From assembly GCA_910577375.1 (NCBI GenBank), contig CAJTLT010000002.1, positions 1 to 64,000 of the forward strand: a DNA stretch of 64,000 bases, written 5' to 3'. Position 1 is the stretch's first letter. Every line of letters begins with the position of its first letter. The stretch comes from an uncultured Christensenella sp. GTDB lineage: Bacteria; Bacillota; Clostridia; Christensenellales; Borkfalkiaceae. The translations under genes and the position numbers were made by a program. The notes beneath the pieces were generated by a model, which saw nothing but the letters and a program-made list of their open reading frames with translations, was not told the DNA's origin and did no database searches. Shown here piece after piece: positions 59,072-64,000 of the stretch.

Positions 59072-61381
59072 TCAGATTCCTAATATCGCGTTGTGGAAAA
59101 CCGTATCCACGTCGGTTACGGGGATAAAGTTAAGCTTTTCACGGATATTTTCGGGGATTTCTTCCAAATCCTTTTTGTTGTCCGCGGGGATAATTATATC
59201 CTTTACGCCTATTCTGTACGCCGCGAGAGCCTTTTCCTTAAGCCCGCCTATAGGCAGAACTTTGCCGCGGAGCGTAATTTCACCTGTCATTGCAACAGAT
59301 TTTTTAACGGGTTTTTTTGTAAACGCGGAAAGTATAGCCGTTGCCATGGTTATACCCGCGCTCGGGCCGTCTTTGGGCGTAGCCCCTTCGGGCACGTGTA
59401 TATGGATATCCGTTGTTTCAAACTGTTTTTGTTCAAGCCCGTAGCTTTCGCTGTTTGAGCGGATATAACTTATCGCCGCACGCGCGCTCTCTTTCATAAC
59501 GTCGCCTAGCTTGCCCGTGAGCAAAATATCGCCCTTGCCGTGCATCGCTGAAACTTCGATTGTCAAAGTCGTTCCGCCGACAGCCGTCCACGCAAGCCCC
59601 GTTGCCGCGCCGACTTCGTCGCCTTCAAGCTGCTTGTCTTTATCGAACCGCCTTGCGCCGAGAAACTCTTCCACATTTTTTTCGGCAACTTCTATCTTGC
59701 CGCTTTTGCCCTCGGCGTATTTCACGGCGGCTTTACGGCACACCGCGTCTATATTCCTTTCAAGATTTCTTACGCCCGCTTCCATCGTATAGCCAGATAC
59801 AATCTCGTCCAGCGCGCCGTCGGAAAACGCAATATTTTCTTCTTTCAATCCGTTAGCCGCAAGCTTTTTAGGCACAAGATAGCGTTTTGCTATTTCGCGT
59901 TTTTCTTCCTGCGTATAACCGTTTATTTCTATTACTTCCATTCTGTCCAAAAGCGGGCGGGGTATGGAATCCAAACCGTTAGCCGTGGTTATGAACAGCA
60001 CCTTGCTCAAATCGTAAGGCACTTCCAGATATCTGTCGCGGAAAGTAGAATTTTGCGCGGGGTCCAAAACCTCCAAAAGAGCGCTTGCGGGGTCGCCGCG
60101 CATATCAGAAGAAAGCTTGTCTATTTCGTCCAGCAAAAACACGGGATTAACCGTACCCGCCTGTTTCATTCCGTTTATAATGCGCCCGGGCATCGAGCCG
60201 ATATAAGTTTTTCTGTGCCCGCGTATTTCGCTTTCGTCGCTCACTCCGCCAAGGCTCATTCTCACGAATTTTCTGCCGAGCGCGCGCGCAATTGACGCCG
60301 CAATCGAAGTTTTTCCGACTCCGGGAGGCCCTACAAAGCACAAAATAGGCGCGTTAAGCCCGCCCGTAAGTTTCAGCACCGCAAGATATTCAGTTATTCT
60401 TTCCTTTATCTTTTCCAAACCGTAATGGTCGTCGTTAAGAACTTTTACCGCGTCTTTAAGGCTTTCTGTATCCTCTGTTTTTTCCGTCCAGGGAATATCG
60501 ATAAGCCATTCGAGGTACAGCCTTAAAACGTTGGTTTCGGGCGAAGAAGTCTGCATTTTATCCATACGCGCAAGCTCTTTCAAAGCTTTTGCCTCAACTT
60601 CTTCGGGCATTTTTTTCATTTTTATTTTGCGTTCCAGCTCGTCGTGCTCTTCTTCGTCGTCGCCAAGTTCTGCGTGAATGGCTTTGAGCTGTTCCCTCAG
60701 ATAATACTCTTTTTGATTTTTATCTATATTCTGGCGAACCGCGGAGTTTATTTTGCGTTCAAGGCGGGAAATTTCAAGCTCGTCGTTCAACACTTCCCCT
60801 ATTCTTTTCAACCTTTCGGAAACGCGGCATATTTCAAGAAGTTCTTGTTTTGTTTCAAGTCTGACGTTAAGATTATGCGCCGCAATATTTACGAATTCGT
60901 CGGGGTCGGAACAGCGGTCAAGCGCGGAAACGGTATCCTTTGAAATGCGCGTATCCGTCAAAGATATGTCGCGCATAACGTTTTTAGCTGTACGAAAATA
61001 CGCTTCCTCCAAATCTTCGGAACCGGAAACGGATTTAAGCTCGTCCACAACCGCGACATACGCGCCGTTAACAAGTTCGAAGCTCCTTGCCGCCGCGCGG
61101 TAAAGTCCTTTCACCGTTATTCTTATATTATTCCCCGGCAAGCGGGTAACCTGTTTAAGCTTGACAACCGTACCGACAAGATAAAGTTCTTCCGGCTTGA
61201 TTTCCGCGCTTTCGGAATTTTTCTGCGCAACCGCAAAAAGCGTGGAATCGTTATCCGTCGCAAATTTGATTGCCGTTAAGGATTCGATTCTGCCCACGTC
61301 AAGCGATACGGTCACGTCGGGGAAAATCACCCTTCCCCTCAACGCCAGTACTGGAAAATCGTCAGTTTTCGTTCTTGCCAT
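59072..61381 (-). CDS. lon: ATP-dependent protease Lon
   Basis: 769 aa from the ATG at 61381 (AGGAG seven bases ahead); an upstream in-frame start was rejected. N-terminal LON substrate domain (FPVLALRGRVIFPDVTVSLD), coiled-coil region, AAA+ module with Walker A CFVGPPGVGKTSIA and Walker B PVFLLDEIDK, and the protease domain with catalytic Ser in PKDGPSAGITMA and Lys in PIGGLKEKALAA. Degrades misfolded and regulatory proteins. Between clpX and engB. Confidence 0.96.
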   Translation of the reverse strand: MARTKTDDFPVLALRGRVIFPDVTVSLDVGRIESLTAIKFATDNDSTLFAVAQKNSESAEIKPEELYLVGTVVKLKQVTRLPGNNIRITVKGLYRAAARSFELVNGAYVAVVDELKSVSGSEDLEEAYFRTAKNVMRDISLTDTRISKDTVSALDRCSDPDEFVNIAAHNLNVRLETKQELLEICRVSERLKRIGEVLNDELEISRLERKINSAVRQNIDKNQKEYYLREQLKAIHAELGDDEEEHDELERKIKMKKMPEEVEAKALKELARMDKMQTSSPETNVLRLYLEWLIDIPWTEKTEDTESLKDAVKVLNDDHYGLEKIKERITEYLAVLKLTGGLNAPILCFVGPPGVGKTSIAASIARALGRKFVRMSLGGVSDESEIRGHRKTYIGSMPGRIINGMKQAGTVNPVFLLDEIDKLSSDMRGDPASALLEVLDPAQNSTFRDRYLEVPYDLSKVLFITTANGLDSIPRPLLDRMEVIEINGYTQEEKREIAKRYLVPKKLAANGLKEENIAFSDGALDEIVSGYTMEAGVRNLERNIDAVCRKAAVKYAEGKSGKIEVAEKNVEEFLGARRFDKDKQLEGDEVGAATGLAWTAVGGTTLTIEVSAMHGKGDILLTGKLGDVMKESARAAISYIRSNSESYGLEQKQFETTDIHIHVPEGATPKDGPSAGITMATAILSAFTKKPVKKSVAMTGEITLRGKVLPIGGLKEKALAAYRIGVKDIIIPADNKKDLEEIPENIREKLNFIPVTDVDTVFHNAILGI

Positions 61382-61456
61382 AAATATGCTCCTTAAATTA
61401 AAGCGCAATTTCATATCAAACTGAAATTGCGCGGAAAATGTCGGTTACAGAAATTA

Positions 61457-62680
61457 TTATGCGGTTTCCGTATAAACTATTTTAGGCTCCGCCTTGTCGG
61501 TTACGCACTCCTTGGTGACGATTACTTCCTTTATATTGTTTTCCGAAGGAAGTTTATACATTACCGAAGTCATAAAGCTTTCGATAATGGTTCTCAGTCC
61601 CCTTGCGCCCGTCTTTAACCGTATTGCGGTGTTTGCGATTTCGCGCACCGCGGAATCCTCCACGGTGAGCTTAACGCCGTCCATCGCCACAAGCTTTTGA
61701 TATTGTTTGATAATCGCGTTTTTCGGCTGCGTAAGGATATTCACAAGCGCGTCCTCGTTAAGCGGATGCAAACTTACGACAATAGGAATTCTTCCCACAA
61801 ACTCCGGAATAAGCCCGAACTTTGTCAAATCCTGAGGCTTAACGTCAGAAAGCATTTCATAAACGTTTTCTTCCGTTTCCTTGACCGTGCCGCCGAAGCC
61901 CAACGAAGTATTATCTCTGCGCTTTTGCACTATTTTATCCAAACCGACGAACGCTCCGCCGCAAATAAACAAAATATTAGTTGTGTCAAGGCGCAAACAC
62001 TCCTGTTGGGGGTGCTTTCTTCCGCCCTGAGGAGGAACGTTGGCAACGGTGCTTTCTATAATTTTCAAAAGCGCTTGCTGAACGCCCTCGCCCGAAACGT
62101 CGCGCGTAATTGAAACGTTCTCGCCCTTTCTTGCGATTTTATCGATTTCGTCGATATAAATTATTCCGCGCTGCGCTTTCTGGATATCGTAATCCGCATT
62201 CTGGATAAGCTTTAAAAGGATATTTTCAACGTCCTCGCCTACGTAGCCCGCCTCCGTCAAAGTAGTGGCGTCGGAAGACGCAAACGGAACGTTAAGAATT
62301 TTCGCAAGCGTTCTTGCAAGCAAAGTTTTGCCGCAGCCCGTAGGACCCAAAAGCAAAATATTGCTCTTTTCTATTTCCACTTCCGCATCGTCGGATTTAT
62401 CCGACAAATGGTTTATACGTTTATAATGGTTATAAACGGCCACGGAAAGCACCTTTTTCGCCTCGTGCTGACCAACGATATATTTATCGAGTTCCTGTTT
62501 GATTTCAGCGGGAGTTTTTAAAGGCACGGGCTGGGTTGCTTCCGCGTCCGCCTCCTTTACCATATCCCCGCAAATCAGCACGCATTCGTCGCAAATGCAC
62601 GCGCCGTCTTTGCCCTTTATAAGTTTTTTAACCAAATCTTCGGTTTTTCCGCAAAACGAACAAAATTTCTGCTCTTTCAA
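61457..62680 (-). CDS. clpX: ClpX ATPase subunit of the Clp protease
   Basis: 407 aa. Starts with TTG behind GAGG. N-terminal C4 zinc-binding domain (CSFCGKTEDLVKKL and CICDECV), Walker A LLGPTGCGKTLLA, pore loop GYVGEDVEN, Walker B IIYIDEIDKI, and the ClpP-binding loop in the form LGFGG. Unfolds tagged proteins and feeds them to ClpP, which is encoded just upstream. Confidence 0.96.
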   Translation of the reverse strand: MKEQKFCSFCGKTEDLVKKLIKGKDGACICDECVLICGDMVKEADAEATQPVPLKTPAEIKQELDKYIVGQHEAKKVLSVAVYNHYKRINHLSDKSDDAEVEIEKSNILLLGPTGCGKTLLARTLAKILNVPFASSDATTLTEAGYVGEDVENILLKLIQNADYDIQKAQRGIIYIDEIDKIARKGENVSITRDVSGEGVQQALLKIIESTVANVPPQGGRKHPQQECLRLDTTNILFICGGAFVGLDKIVQKRRDNTSLGFGGTVKETEENVYEMLSDVKPQDLTKFGLIPEFVGRIPIVVSLHPLNEDALVNILTQPKNAIIKQYQKLVAMDGVKLTVEDSAVREIANTAIRLKTGARGLRTIIESFMTSVMYKLPSENNIKEVIVTKECVTDKAEPKIVYTETA

Positions 62681-62828
62681 AAAAATATTACCTCACAAAA
62701 ATAAATAAACACGCATTTCTTAAAACACACATTAAAAGGCTAAACAACAAACATAACCCGCACCAAAAAACTACTGTCCTTTCAGCGCGGAATACGGCAA
62801 AACTGTGCAACGCCCATATGCGTTTTAA

Positions 62829-63419
62829 TTATCTTTTGTAAAATACTTTGTCTATTAATCCGTATTCCATCGCTTCCTGCGCGGAAAGGTAATTGTCTCT
62901 GTCGGTGTCCTTTTCTATCTGGGAAAGAGGCTTGCCCGAATTTTGCGAAAGTATACTATTAAGCTTTTGCTTGGTCTTTAAAATATGCTCGGCGGCGATT
63001 TTGATATCGCTTGCCTGCCCCTGAGCGCCGCCCAAAGGCTGGTGAATCATTATCTCGCTGTTGGGCAAAGCATAACGCTTGCCCTTTTGCCCGCTTGATA
63101 AAAGGAACGCGCCCATTGAAGCCGCCATACCGATACAGATTGTTGAAACGTCGCATTTTACGTAATTCATAGTATCGTAAATTGCAAGTCCTGCGGAAAC
63201 CGACCCGCCGGGGCTGTTGATATAAAGCGAGATGTCTTTGGAAGGGTCTTTCGCTTCGAGATATATGAGCTGAGCCACAACGGTATTTGCAACGGCGTCA
63301 TCAATTTCGCCGCTCAAAAATATAATTCTGTCCTCTAATAATCTGCTGTAAATATCGTAGGAACGTTCCCCGCGGGAAGTCTGTTCCACAATGTAGGGTA
63401 CCAATGCGCCCTTTTCCAT
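62829..63419 (-). CDS. clpP: ClpP protease subunit
   Basis: 196 aa from the ATG at 63419 (AAGGAG ahead); an upstream in-frame start was rejected. Serine peptidase of the Clp complex. Seen: YSRLLEDRIIFLSGEIDD, INSPGGSVSAGLAIYD, catalytic Ser in GMAASMGAFLL, His in MIHQPLGGAQGQ and Asp in DTDRDNYLS. Complete. Follows tig. Confidence 0.97.
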   Translation of the reverse strand: MEKGALVPYIVEQTSRGERSYDIYSRLLEDRIIFLSGEIDDAVANTVVAQLIYLEAKDPSKDISLYINSPGGSVSAGLAIYDTMNYVKCDVSTICIGMAASMGAFLLSSGQKGKRYALPNSEIMIHQPLGGAQGQASDIKIAAEHILKTKQKLNSILSQNSGKPLSQIEKDTDRDNYLSAQEAMEYGLIDKVFYKR

Positions 63420-63523
63420 AAAAAATCTCCTTTTCACGAATTTTCAGCAATACAAATTAAAAATTCCGTGATTTTACGGCTTTCCGCTCTGTTTTTAAAA
63501 TTACGGCGAGCCGTTAAAATTTA

Positions 63524-64000
63524 TTATTCCGCTTTTTTAGCAGTCTTTTTTGCGGTTGAAGCCGTTTTCTTTGCCGCGGGTTTTTTAGCCGCTTGTTTTG
63601 CAGGTTCCGCGTCTTCGGCGTAAAGTTCGTTGTTTGCTTTAAGCATATCGAAAAGCTTGGTTATAACGATATCGTTCTTGATATATTCAACCTGTCTCGG
63701 GTCCATAGACTTTTTATAGTCTTCCGCGCTCTTTTCAACAGACGCGGCCTGTTCCGCGATTTTTGCGTCGATTTCTTCCTGCGACGCTTCGATTTTTTCT
63801 TCTCTTACGATTTTTTCAACTACAAGCTGCGACATTACGCGGGGAGTAGCCTGGGAAACAAACTGCTTGCGGAATTCCTCCATACTCTGTCCGAGATATT
63901 TGAGATAATCTTCAAGCTTGATGCCCTGATACATAAGGCGGTAAGAAAAGTCCTGAACCATTCTGTCTATTTCGCTTTCAATCATCGCGTCGGGAATTTC
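63524..64000 (-). CDS. tig: Trigger factor, C-terminal part
   Basis: The frame is open to the window edge, so the ribosome-binding and PPIase domains lie outside. Visible part: EIPDAMIESEIDRM followed by helical arm sequence (YLKYLGQSMEEFRKQF, VVEKIVREEKIEASQEEIDA) typical of the SurA-like chaperone domain. The last about 35 residues are a Lys/Ala-rich tail (AAKKPAAKKTASTAKKTAKK), an unusual extension for trigger factor that could add RNA or ribosome affinity. Confidence 0.92.
   Translation of the reverse strand, partial: EIPDAMIESEIDRMVQDFSYRLMYQGIKLEDYLKYLGQSMEEFRKQFVSQATPRVMSQLVVEKIVREEKIEASQEEIDAKIAEQAASVEKSAEDYKKSMDPRQVEYIKNDIVITKLFDMLKANNELYAEDAEPAKQAAKKPAAKKTASTAKKTAKKAE

Noticed and set aside
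1..64000. rRNA or tRNA genes
   Set aside because: No cloverleaf with CCA-type end or conserved rRNA segments noticed by eye on either strand; a covariance-model scan would be decisive.

Overview
The window looks like a chromosomal stretch from a low-to-middle-GC, endospore-forming Firmicute (class Clostridia, probably an uncultured gut lineage; the family is inference). Supporting signs are spoIVA, RNase J, type III glutamine synthetase, the tig-clpP-clpX-lon-engB neighbourhood, strong GGAGG-type ribosome sites and large MBG-repeat surface proteins. Nearly all genes lie on the minus strand. I saw no rRNA, tRNA or CRISPR array.

Layout. 1-1232: AT-rich edge with a truncated membrane protein and a Xer-like recombinase. 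1.3-6.2 kb: Leloir galactose genes (galT-galK-galM) and an MFS transporter. 6.3-21.5 kb: a hexuronide/glycoside region made of uxuB, uxuA, a GPH transporter, an AraC-type regulator, a GH2 enzyme, a membrane-anchored GH3 enzyme, a small membrane protein and a 1357-aa lipoprotein. Three promoters here share one operator layout (two TGCAAT half-sites 21-22 bp apart, the proximal one touching the -35, 17 bp to the -10), so the AraC protein probably runs a three-operon regulon. 21.7-35.7 kb: a diversity-generating retroelement (DGR). 35.9-46 kb: purA, a ClC channel, glnN, aroA, a U32 protein, a disarmed restriction-modification pair and an O-methyltransferase. 46-64 kb: RNase J, an 895-aa acidic repeat protein, spoIVA, an ATP-grasp/esterase cluster, DUF378, a sugar-transferase-like protein, engB, lon, clpX, clpP and the end of tig.

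The main discovery is the DGR. A reverse transcriptase with a YMDD box and an IGNQTSQ motif, then an Avd-like helical-bundle protein, are followed directly by seven tandem 115-nt cassettes on a 201-205 bp period. Three are adenine-rich on the coding strand (template-like) and four look already diversified. Cassette 2 differs from cassette 3 at 13 positions, all of them adenines in the cassette-3 coding strand. Cassette 1 matches a 115-nt variable region inside the N-terminal lectin-like domain of a roughly 3012-aa membrane-anchored MBG-stalk protein, with 11 of 13 differences at template adenines. A perfect GC-rich hairpin lies just downstream of that target and is absent after the cassettes. 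A tyrosine recombinase gene lies upstream. The picture is a retroelement that diversifies the tip of a giant surface protein and carries a tandem bank of templates and diversified copies.
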